Of a DNA stretch of 16,358 bases, positions 7,011 through 12,917 are shown in pieces. Numbering within the stretch: position 1 is the stretch's first letter; each line of letters starts with the position of its first letter. The position numbers and the translations under genes are program-made. The notes beneath the pieces are model-generated. The model searched no databases. It saw only the letters and a list, made by a program, of their open reading frames with translations, and was not told the DNA's origin. The stretch spans positions 1 through 16,358 of the forward strand of contig JADLHH010000313.1 of the NCBI GenBank assembly GCA_020848855.1, written 5' to 3'. Source of the DNA: Anaerolineae bacterium. GTDB taxonomy: Bacteria; Chloroflexota; Anaerolineae; Aggregatilineales; Phototrophicaceae.

Positions 7011-7925
7011 ATGGCAGATAAAGCAGAGGCGACACCCTCATCACCCGTCGTCACGTTGGAGACGGGCTTGTCGAGCGCGCCGGACAGTCTCTACGCGAAG
7101 TCGTTTCGCCATTTCATGCGCAATCGGTTCGCGCTGGTGAGCGTGGCGGTCATCCTGCTGATCGTCCTCGTGTCCATCGGCGCGCCATACCTCACGTCGA
7201 GCAATCCGGTGGGGCGCGACGCGCGAAACCGCCTGCTGCCGCCGTCGCTCACCAACCCGATGGGCACGGACGAGCTGGGGCGCGACGTGTTCACGCGCGT
7301 GATGTATGGTGGGCAGATTTCGCTGCAGGTCGGCTTCTTTTCCATCGTCCTGTCGACCATCATCGGCGTTCCGCTAGGATTGGTGGCAGGCTACTTTGGC
7401 GGGGGAACCGACAACGTTATCATGCGGGTGATGGACCTGATCCTCGCGTTTCCCGGCTTGATTCTGATCATCTGGCTGGTTGGGCTGCTCGGTTCGAGCG
7501 TCGCCAACGTGATCTTCGCGATCGCCGTGTTTTCGCTGCCAACCTACGCGCGGCTCACACGCGGCGTCACGCTCTCGATTCAAAACACCGAATATGTGCT
7601 TGCTGCTCAGAGTATGGGCGCCAGCCCGCTGCGCGTCATGGTATTCCACATCCTGCCCAATATCGTCGGCTCGCTGATCGTCGTTTCAACGCTGGGAGTC
7701 TCCGGCGCGATCATCACGGGAGCCAGCCTGAGTTTTCTGGGCTTGGGGGTGCGCCCGCCCACGCCGGAATGGGGCGCGATGCTGTCGGATGGTCGGGGCT
7801 TTTTGCGAAATGCCTGGTGGATTTCGTTCTTCCCCGGCATGGTGATCACCATCATCGTGCTGGCGCTGAACATCGTCGGCGATGCCATCCGCGATGCCGC
7901 CGACCCCAACGTGGTATCCAGGTAG
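7011..7925 (+). CDS. Peptide ABC transporter permease, DppC-like
   Basis: A 304-residue permease partner of the DppB-like protein. DppC hallmarks include GTDELGRDVFTRVMYGGQIS (85-104), the EAA loop EYVLAAQSMGASPLRVMVFH (194-213) with LPNIVG, LSFLGLGVRPPTPEWGAML (240-258) and NIVGDAIRDAADP (287-299). A soluble N-terminal tail of about 35 residues precedes the first helix, as is usual for DppC. The start is uncertain. ATG 7011 (13 bases after the DppB stop) gives MADKAEATPS; an in-frame ATG at 6990 would overlap the DppB end by 8 bases and add seven residues. Neither has a good ribosome site; GAG at 6997-6999 slightly favours 7011. No DppD or DppF ATPase gene follows; the next gene is a regulator after a 300-base gap. 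The ATPase must therefore be encoded elsewhere or shared. Confidence 0.92.
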   Translation: MADKAEATPSSPVVTLETGLSSAPDSLYAKSFRHFMRNRFALVSVAVILLIVLVSIGAPYLTSSNPVGRDARNRLLPPSLTNPMGTDELGRDVFTRVMYGGQISLQVGFFSIVLSTIIGVPLGLVAGYFGGGTDNVIMRVMDLILAFPGLILIIWLVGLLGSSVANVIFAIAVFSLPTYARLTRGVTLSIQNTEYVLAAQSMGASPLRVMVFHILPNIVGSLIVVSTLGVSGAIITGASLSFLGLGVRPPTPEWGAMLSDGRGFLRNAWWISFFPGMVITIIVLALNIVGDAIRDAADPNVVSR

Positions 7926-8014
7926 CCCGACGACTCCTGCTCTGTCCGTGAGCGATCCCCCTGATCGTCGCTGAAATGCCGCCGCTGCTGCGCCTATCTT
8001 TCTCTTGGCGCAGA

Positions 8015-8029
8015 CGAACCAAAGGTTCG
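8015..8029 (+). other. Small hairpin downstream of the dpp-like genes
   Basis: CGAACC (8015-8020), AAA, GGTTCG (8024-8029) is a perfect 6-bp stem with a 3-nt loop. It lies about 90 bases after the DppC-like stop and is flanked by two copies of CTTGGCG. No T run follows. It may mark the end of the peptide operon transcript, but nothing proves termination. The rest of 7926-8080 shows a pyrimidine-rich stretch (about 7996-8004) and no gene. Confidence 0.3.
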
Positions 8030-8084
8030 CACTTGGCGTCTTAGCAGTTCAACCATCTTTCCGCCTCTCCGCCCCTGAAAAAAG

Positions 8085-8112
8085 TTGACAAACGTTCAAA
8101 GCAGGTTATAAT
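8085..8112 (+). promoter_or_regulatory. Sigma-70-type promoter of the regulator-led carbohydrate operon
   Basis: Perfect -35 (TTGACA, 8085-8090) and -10 (TATAAT, 8107-8112) boxes are separated by 16 nt in a locally AT-rich segment of an otherwise GC-rich window. Transcription should start near 8119-8120, which coincides with the left edge of an 18-base palindrome. Direct repeats CGTTCAAAG (8093-8101) and CGTTCTAAA (8113-8121), exactly 20 bases apart, flank the -10 box. The first gene downstream begins at 8226, giving a leader of about 106 bases. Confidence 0.9.
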
Positions 8113-8118
8113 CGTTCT

Positions 8119-8136
8119 AAACATAATAATATGTTT
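8119..8136. promoter_or_regulatory. Operator-like palindrome AAACATA-ATAA-TATGTTT at the transcription start
   Basis: Two perfect 7-base arms (8119-8125 and 8130-8136) with a 4-base spacer sit directly after the -10 box. AT-rich palindromes of this size over the start site are typical for ArsR/SmtB-type dimeric winged-helix repressors. The adjacent gene encodes such a protein, so autoregulation by promoter occlusion is the natural inference. Confidence 0.72.
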
Positions 8137-8191
8137 CACTCTGTTGCGATAACCTAAATAGTGTGTACTTTTGTGCCGGTTCCAAGAAGTA

Positions 8192-8209
8192 AAACATAAG
8201 TATATGCGC
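8192..8209. promoter_or_regulatory. Second, degenerate copy of the operator (AAACATA-AGTA-TATGCGC)
   Basis: The left arm is identical to that at 8119-8125. The spacer is again 4 bases, and the right arm keeps TATG but then departs (CGC for TTT). The centres of the two sites are 73 bases apart, about seven helical turns. This copy lies 16 bases before the ATG at 8226, in the transcribed leader. Confidence 0.5.
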
Positions 8210-8225
8210 CATTTGAGAAAAACGA

Positions 8226-9167
8226 ATGCCTAACGATACCGGACGCAAGTTAATCATCGACACCGACGAAACCTCCGACGATATCGAACGTCTGTTGAAG
8301 GGATTGGCGTCGGTGACCCGCCTCGAAATTCTGCGCTTCCTCGGCAGCCATACGTGCAGTGTCAACGAAATCGCCGAAGCCTTCAACATGCCGGCAAGCA
8401 CGGCAGCCCTGCACGTCAACCAGCTTGAAAAATCGGGTCTGATTCGCACGGAACTACAGCCCGCCAGCCGCGGACTCAAGAAGGTGTGCGTGCGGCTGTA
8501 CGACCAGGTCGTGATCAGCCTGCCGAGCGGCGAGCGGATTACCGATAATGTCATCGACATCGCCATGCCGATCGGCGCGTATGTCGACTGCTCGGTCGTT
8601 CCAACCTGCGGACTCGTCAGCCAGACCGGGATCATCGGTCACCTCGACGACCCGGAGACCTTTTACGATCCCGAACGGGTCAACGCCCAGTTACTCTGGT
8701 TCAAGCACGGCTACGTCGAATACCGGTTTCCCAACCGCACGCACGCCAACGGCGGAACGCTGGAGAGCATTCAGGTCAGCTTCGAGGCGTGTTCCGAAGC
8801 GCCGCTTCACGACCCGAACTGGCCGTCCAACATTACCGTGTGGATCAACGATGTCGAAATCGGCACCTGGACGAGTCCCGGCGATTTCGGCGGCGAACGC
8901 GGCGCGCTCACCCCGGACTGGTGGGAAGAGTGGAACTCACAGTACGGCTTACTGAAGATGTGGAAAGTCACTGCCGACGGCGCGTATGTCGACGGCATCC
9001 GCGTATCGAACGTTGCCCTGGCGAATTTGCAGCTTTCGCGCGGGCAGTTTATTTCGCTGCGCATTGGCGTGAAACCGGACGCGGAAAACGTCGGCGGACT
9101 CAATCTGTTTGGACGGTACTTCGGGAATTACCCTCAGGATATCTACATGAGGATGCGTTTTCATTAA
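8226..9167 (+). CDS. ArsR-type winged-helix regulator with large C-terminal ligand-type domain
   Basis: A 313-residue protein. Residues 18-92 form an ArsR-like winged helix: DDIERLLKGLASVTRLEILRFL, then the helix-turn-helix CSVNEIAEAFNMPASTAALHV (44-64), NQLEKSGLIRTEL and a wing ending KKVCVRLY. Classic ArsR proteins are about 100 residues and sense metals. This one lacks the paired ELCVCDL cysteines and carries about 215 extra residues rich in Trp, Tyr and Phe, including PTCGLVSQTGIIGH (126-139), AQLLWFKHGYVEYRFPN (154-170) and PDWWEEWNSQYG (230-241). Similar long ArsR regulators occur beside sugar ABC and glycosidase genes in Gram-positive bacteria. Here it is first in such an operon, behind a consensus promoter with an operator-like palindrome, so I infer a sugar-responsive autorepressor. 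The ATG at 8226 has only a weak GAGAAA ribosome site. The DNA-binding call is firm; the ligand is unknown. Confidence 0.85.
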   Translation: MPNDTGRKLIIDTDETSDDIERLLKGLASVTRLEILRFLGSHTCSVNEIAEAFNMPASTAALHVNQLEKSGLIRTELQPASRGLKKVCVRLYDQVVISLPSGERITDNVIDIAMPIGAYVDCSVVPTCGLVSQTGIIGHLDDPETFYDPERVNAQLLWFKHGYVEYRFPNRTHANGGTLESIQVSFEACSEAPLHDPNWPSNITVWINDVEIGTWTSPGDFGGERGALTPDWWEEWNSQYGLLKMWKVTADGAYVDGIRVSNVALANLQLSRGQFISLRIGVKPDAENVGGLNLFGRYFGNYPQDIYMRMRFH

Positions 9168-9194
9168 CAGCGCTCCGCTTTGTGAACGGGTCGA

Positions 9195-9278
9195 ATGGTA
9201 CAGAAGGAGGTGTATCGGTCGGATACAGACAAACGCTGGTTTGCAACGCTTACGATTGATTTAGGAGAATACAGATGA
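9195..9278 (+). CDS. Candidate 27-residue leader ORF overlapping the sugar-binding-protein start
   Basis: ATG 9195 opens a frame that encodes 27 residues (MVQKEVYRSDTDKRWFATLT and then IDLGEYR) and stops at TGA 9276-9278, overlapping the ATG of the binding-protein gene in an ATGA arrangement. The frame contains the extended anti-16S match at 9204-9212. Its own ribosome site is weak (ACGGG upstream). The coupling geometry is suggestive, but an ORF this short may be chance. Confidence 0.28.
   Translation: MVQKEVYRSDTDKRWFATLTIDLGEYR
9204..9212 (+). promoter_or_regulatory. Orphan 9-base Shine-Dalgarno match (AAGGAGGTG)
   Basis: AAGGAGGTG is complementary to nine consecutive bases of the usual 16S rRNA 3' end (CACCTCCTT), yet no start codon lies at a usable distance; the next gene starts at 9275 with its own GGAG at 9263-9266. 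It may act as a ribosome standby or pause site. It abuts a small inverted repeat, TGTATC-GGTCG-GATACA (9211-9227). Confidence 0.5.
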
Positions 9279-10669
9279 ACAGACGATTCGGTTTTACGCT
9301 CTTTGCTCTGCTGCTCGTTTTGAGCCTGGGTATGACCGCCGCCAGCGCGCAGGACCCCGTCACGCTACGTTTCGTGGGCTGGGGCGGACCGGAAGAAGGT
9401 CAGGTGTTCCAGTCGCTGACGGATGCGTTCAACGCCGCCAACCCCGACGTGATCATCGAATACGAGCAAATTCCGACCGACTACGTCACGGCGCTCAAGA
9501 CGATGATCGCCGGCGGCACGCCCCCGGACATTGCCTACGTTCCCGACGGCGATTTTTCGGCATTTGCGCCGGCTGGCACGCTGGTGAACATTCAGGCGCT
9601 CGTGGATGCGAGCACGGTCATCGACCCGGATGACATTTGGCCATCGGCATTGGGCCGGTATCGTTGGGACGCGGAATCACGGTCACTTGGCACGGGCGAC
9701 CTTTATGCACTCCCGAAAGACATCGGCCCGACGATATTGTACATCAACGAAGACCTTTTTGAGGCGGCGGGTGTTCCGCTGCCGGACCCCACAGTTCCGA
9801 TGACGTGGGACGAGCTGGTCGAAGTCGGCACGCAGCTTACGGTTGACGTCAACGGCAAGCACCCCGACGAAGACGGGTTTGACCGCGAAAACGTCGAAGT
9901 TTACGGCATCGGCGATATCTGGATGGAAAACGCGGTTTTCGGCAACGGCGGGCAGTTCGTCAGCGAGGATGGTCGTACCTTCCTGGCAGCCACCGACCCG
10001 AATACGATTGAAGCGATCCAGTTCCTGTCCGACTTGAATTACGTCTACCAGATTCGCCCGACCGAGCAGCAGCTTTCGTCGATGAGCTACGGTCAGATGT
10101 TTGAATCGGGGCGCGTTGCCATCACCACCAACGGTCGCTGGGCAGTCACCGGCTATCGCAACACGCTCAATTTCAAGTGGAGCGTCATCCCCAACGCGGT
10201 CGGTCCCAGCGGGACGGTGACCTCGTACAACAATCAGTCCGACTGCAGCTTCTCCGGCTGGTCGGGTTCGGTCGGCATCGCCATCATCTCCGGCAGCGCG
10301 GGCGAACAGAATCTCGAACAAGCCTTCCGCTTCATCGAATTCATCGCCGGCGCGGATGGGCAGATTCAGCAGGCGGCGCTCGGCTTCCAGATTCCCAACC
10401 AGATTTCGGTTGCCCAGACCGACGCCTTCCTGCAGCCCGATCAGTACCCCGGCAACGCCGAAATCTACCTTGAAGCGGCGCGCTGCGAGCTGAACGGTCC
10501 CTGGACGCGGACTCCGCTGTACGGTCAGTGGTTCGACGACAATTTCTGGCGCGGGGTCTGGCTGGATGTCGTGGTCGACAACACCAAGCTGGCTGAAGAC
10601 GCCTTCGCCGAACGTGCGGACGCCTTCCAGCAGGGTCTCGACGAAGCCTGGGCGACCCTCGACGGCTAA
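9275..10669 (+). CDS. Sugar ABC transporter substrate-binding protein (family 1)
   Basis: A 464-residue extracellular solute-binding protein of the family 1 (MalE/UgpB-like) type. It has a Sec signal peptide (MNRRFGFTLFALLLVLSLGM) with an ASA-Q cleavage site near residue 25 and no lipobox. The mature start PVTLRFVGWGGPEEGQVF and the later TMIAGGTPPDIAYVPDGDF (about 74-92) are typical, as is the ligand-lobe sequence TNGRWAV (about 285-291). Trp- and Tyr-rich loops fit an oligosaccharide pocket. The start is set by TTAGGAGAA just upstream of ATG 9275. It lies 107 bases after the regulator gene with no terminator between, so it is probably on the same transcript. A strong stem-loop follows the stop. 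The specific sugar is not readable, though the neighbouring glycosidases suggest a plant-cell-wall oligosaccharide. Confidence 0.93.
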   Translation: MNRRFGFTLFALLLVLSLGMTAASAQDPVTLRFVGWGGPEEGQVFQSLTDAFNAANPDVIIEYEQIPTDYVTALKTMIAGGTPPDIAYVPDGDFSAFAPAGTLVNIQALVDASTVIDPDDIWPSALGRYRWDAESRSLGTGDLYALPKDIGPTILYINEDLFEAAGVPLPDPTVPMTWDELVEVGTQLTVDVNGKHPDEDGFDRENVEVYGIGDIWMENAVFGNGGQFVSEDGRTFLAATDPNTIEAIQFLSDLNYVYQIRPTEQQLSSMSYGQMFESGRVAITTNGRWAVTGYRNTLNFKWSVIPNAVGPSGTVTSYNNQSDCSFSGWSGSVGIAIISGSAGEQNLEQAFRFIEFIAGADGQIQQAALGFQIPNQISVAQTDAFLQPDQYPGNAEIYLEAARCELNGPWTRTPLYGQWFDDNFWRGVWLDVVVDNTKLAEDAFAERADAFQQGLDEAWATLDG

Positions 10670-10680
10670 TCGTGATCGCC

Positions 10681-10723
10681 GAGTGCGTGCAGGCATCTGG
10701 AAGAGTGGGATGCCTGCACACTC
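10681..10723 (+). terminator. Intercistronic stem-loop after the sugar-binding-protein gene
   Basis: GTGCAGGCATC (10687-10697) and GATGCCTGCAC (10709-10719) form a perfect 11-bp stem around an 11-nt loop. GAGT (10681-10684) and ACTC (10720-10723) extend it by 4 bp across a 2-nt bulge. It starts 11 bases after the stop. No T run follows, so partial termination or mRNA protection is likelier than full termination. The outer GCGTGCAGG and CCTGCACA are shared with the element at 5992-6023. Confidence 0.78.
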
Positions 10724-10737
10724 ATCAATCAAAAGGT

Positions 10738-10807
10738 GACCGGGGCAGGGGCGTTATCCGCTCCGGTCGCTGCCCATCCGCTCGGCTGCGGCATGTTTGA
10801 AGGGCAG
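10738..10807 (+). other. Leader with mutually exclusive pairings before the first sugar permease
   Basis: GACCGG (10738-10743) can pair with CCGGTC (10763-10768). GGGCAG (10743-10748) can pair with CTGCCC (10770-10775), and a second GGGCAG (10802-10807) can pair with the same CTGCCC. These helices compete or would need a pseudoknot. The segment is the untranslated gap between the stem-loop and the permease RBS (CGGAGG, 10841-10846). No known riboswitch class is recognised. Confidence 0.35.
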
Positions 10808-10854
10808 CAGGCTCGCTCACCCGCTCTGCGAAAATCGCTGCGGAGGTAAAAATT

Positions 10855-12018
10855 ATGGCGACCACTATTTCCGCGTCTTCGCGCTCATCGCTGGCAAATA
10901 TCGAACGGTTCTGGGGCTATCTGTTCATCGCCGCCCCGCTGGTCGGCTTTGTGATATTCGCCGCGCTGCCGATGATCGCCTCGATTTTCATTAGCTTCTC
11001 CAAATGGGATTTGCTGACCGCGCCCCAGTGGGTGGGCTTCAGGAACTGGCAGGACGCGCTCAGTGTGACGCTGGTTCAGGTTCCCCCGATGACCGACGCC
11101 GAGACCGGCGAAGCGCTGTACCGCTGCGGCAGGGAAACCGTTCTCGCTTCGCAGATTGGCGAATACGACGGCGCGACCGACCCCCGCACGAAACAGCCGA
11201 TCACCTGCGCGCCGCGCTATACCGTCGTCACCGAGGTGTTCCCGGAAGGCTATAAGCCCTGGTTCGACGTGACGATTGCCGGGAGTCTGTACGCCGTCGG
11301 TGCGCGCGACCCGGTGCTGTGGGAAGGGTTGTTCAACACCATCTTCCTGATGCTGGGCATTCCGATTTCGCTGTTCATCTCGCTGGTGCTGGCAATCGCG
11401 CTCAATCAGAAAATTCATGGCTCAAGCGTATTCCGCGCGATCTACTACCTGCCGGTCATCCTGCCAATTGCCGCGACCGCGCTGATCTGGCTGTGGATAT
11501 TCAACCCGGACTTCGGGCTGCTGAATTACATCCTCGGTCAGCTTGGTCTCTCGGCAAGCACTAACTGGCTTCAGGATCGGTCGACGGTGAAGCTCGCGCT
11601 GATCATCATGGGGGTGTGGGGTGGTCTCGGCTTTCAAATGCTGATCTACCTCGCCGGGCTGCAGGGCATCCCCGGTCACCTGTACGAAGCTGCCGAACTG
11701 GACGGCGCGGGGGTGGTGGCGAAATTCCGCTACGTGACCTGGCCCAGCCTCTCGCCGACAACCTTCTTCCTGCTGGTTACCGGCATGATCGGCGGCTTTC
11801 AGAACTTCGTGCAGCCCTACATCATGACGGCAGGCGGTCCCGGCAATTCGTCGCGGACGATTGTCATGCTCATTTACGAAAACGCCTTCCGCGACCTGCA
11901 AATGGGCTACGCCTCGACGCAGGCGTGGTTTCTGGGCGCGATCATCATGGTCATCACGGTGATCAACTTTCTGCTGGCGCGGCGCTGGGTATTCTACGAA
12001 GGCGACGCAGAGGGATAG
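10855..12018 (+). CDS. Sugar ABC transporter permease, MalF/UgpA-type, with extracytoplasmic insertion
   Basis: A 387-residue membrane permease, 80-90 residues longer than the usual UgpA-type protein. The first helix (about 21-48, ending FISFSKWD) is followed by an insertion of about 85 hydrophilic residues (roughly 66-152) with cysteines at 91 and 118. By topology this lies outside the membrane, as the P2 loop of MalF does. Further helices lie near 158-184, 195-217, 246-270, 302-322 and 356-375. The EAA loop that binds the ATPase is LYEAAELDGAGVVAKFRYVT (276-295), followed by WPSLSPT. The start ATG 10855 has CGGAGG (10841-10846). It is followed 9 bases after its stop by the second permease gene. 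The 185-base gap before it holds the stem-loop and alternative pairings described separately. The ATPase is not encoded nearby. Confidence 0.93.
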   Translation: MATTISASSRSSLANIERFWGYLFIAAPLVGFVIFAALPMIASIFISFSKWDLLTAPQWVGFRNWQDALSVTLVQVPPMTDAETGEALYRCGRETVLASQIGEYDGATDPRTKQPITCAPRYTVVTEVFPEGYKPWFDVTIAGSLYAVGARDPVLWEGLFNTIFLMLGIPISLFISLVLAIALNQKIHGSSVFRAIYYLPVILPIAATALIWLWIFNPDFGLLNYILGQLGLSASTNWLQDRSTVKLALIIMGVWGGLGFQMLIYLAGLQGIPGHLYEAAELDGAGVVAKFRYVTWPSLSPTTFFLLVTGMIGGFQNFVQPYIMTAGGPGNSSRTIVMLIYENAFRDLQMGYASTQAWFLGAIIMVITVINFLLARRWVFYEGDAEG

Positions 12019-12027
12019 AGGTGTCCG

Positions 12028-12912
12028 ATGGCTGAACAAACCTTACACCAGCCCGCCGTTATCCCGAACCGGCTGGGCAAGCGGGAACAGGAGCGTATCG
12101 CGCGGTACGTGTCGTACACCATCCTCATCATCGGCTCGGTGGCGATGCTGCTTCCCTTCTTCTGGATGCTCTCGACTTCGCTCAAGCCGGAGCGCGGCAT
12201 CTTCACCATGCCGCCGCAGTGGATTCCTAACCCGCTGATCTTCGACAACTACGTGAACGTGTGGCAGAGGACTGATCTGGCGCGCGGCATGTTGAACTCG
12301 ACGTTTATCGCCGTCTTCACGACTGTCGGCGAAATCTTCGTCAGCACGCTGGCGGGCTTCGCCTTCTCGCGGATGCGCTTCCCCGGCAGAAACAAGTTCT
12401 TCGCGCTGCTGCTCCTCACGATGATGATCCCCGGCGTCGTCACCATGATCCCGACGTTCATCCTGTTCCGCTACCTCGGCTGGATCAAGACGTGGCTGCC
12501 GCTGATCGTCCCGCTGCTGCTGGGGACGGCGTTCGCCGTGTTCCTCAGCCGCCAGTTCTTCATGACCATGCCCCGCGAACTGGAAGACGCCGCCAAAGTG
12601 GACGGCTGCAACTACTTCCAGATTTACTGGCACATCTTCATACCCAACGCCAAGCCGATCATCGCCACGCTGTTCGTGCTGGGGTTCATTGCCCGCTGGA
12701 ACGACTTCCTCGGACCGCTGATCTACCTGCAGGGCGCGACCGATTTGTACACCGTGCCGCTCATGCTGGCACGCCTCAATTCGGCGTATGAGCGCCAGTG
12801 GGCGCTGTTGATGGCGGGGTCGATGATCGCGCTCGCGCCGATCAGTCTGGTCTTCGTCTTCCTGCAGCGCTACTTCGTCGAAAGCGTGACCATGACCGGG
12901 CTGAAGGGATAG
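12028..12912 (+). CDS. Sugar ABC transporter permease, MalG/UgpE-type
   Basis: A 294-residue permease that pairs with the previous gene product. Six hydrophobic segments fit the family; the first is ILIIGSVAMLLPFFWMLSTS (32-51), followed by the typical SLKP. The N-terminal half has GFAFSRMRFPGRN (110-122). The EAA loop is MPRELEDAAKVDGCNYFQIY (181-200), then WHIFIPNAKP, and the C-terminus ends LQRYFVESVTMTGLKG, as most MalG-type proteins do. AGAGGTG (12017-12022) next to the upstream stop gives a clear ribosome site for ATG 12028. The gap to the next gene is only 5 bases, so the importer and the glycosidases are one transcription unit. No ATPase gene follows, which is common when a shared MsmK-type ATPase serves several importers. 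Confidence 0.94.
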   Translation: MAEQTLHQPAVIPNRLGKREQERIARYVSYTILIIGSVAMLLPFFWMLSTSLKPERGIFTMPPQWIPNPLIFDNYVNVWQRTDLARGMLNSTFIAVFTTVGEIFVSTLAGFAFSRMRFPGRNKFFALLLLTMMIPGVVTMIPTFILFRYLGWIKTWLPLIVPLLLGTAFAVFLSRQFFMTMPRELEDAAKVDGCNYFQIYWHIFIPNAKPIIATLFVLGFIARWNDFLGPLIYLQGATDLYTVPLMLARLNSAYERQWALLMAGSMIALAPISLVFVFLQRYFVESVTMTGLKG

Positions 12913-12917
12913 CCGCC

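Noticed and set aside
8015..8029. Hairpin CGAACC-AAA-GGTTCG as a true intrinsic terminator of the peptide operon
   Set aside because: The stem is only 6 bp and is followed by CACTTGGCG, not a T run. It is kept as a hairpin only.
10793..10849. An 18-codon ORF (MFEGQQARSPALRKSLRR) ending in the ribosome site of the first sugar permease
   Set aside because: It has no ribosome site of its own, and ORFs of this length are expected by chance in such a gap.
12798..12917. Extension of the secreted glycosidase to an in-frame start at 12798
   Set aside because: It overlaps 115 bases of the MalG-type permease in another frame, gives Arg/Asp-rich junk sequence and hides the signal peptide that starts at GTG 12918.
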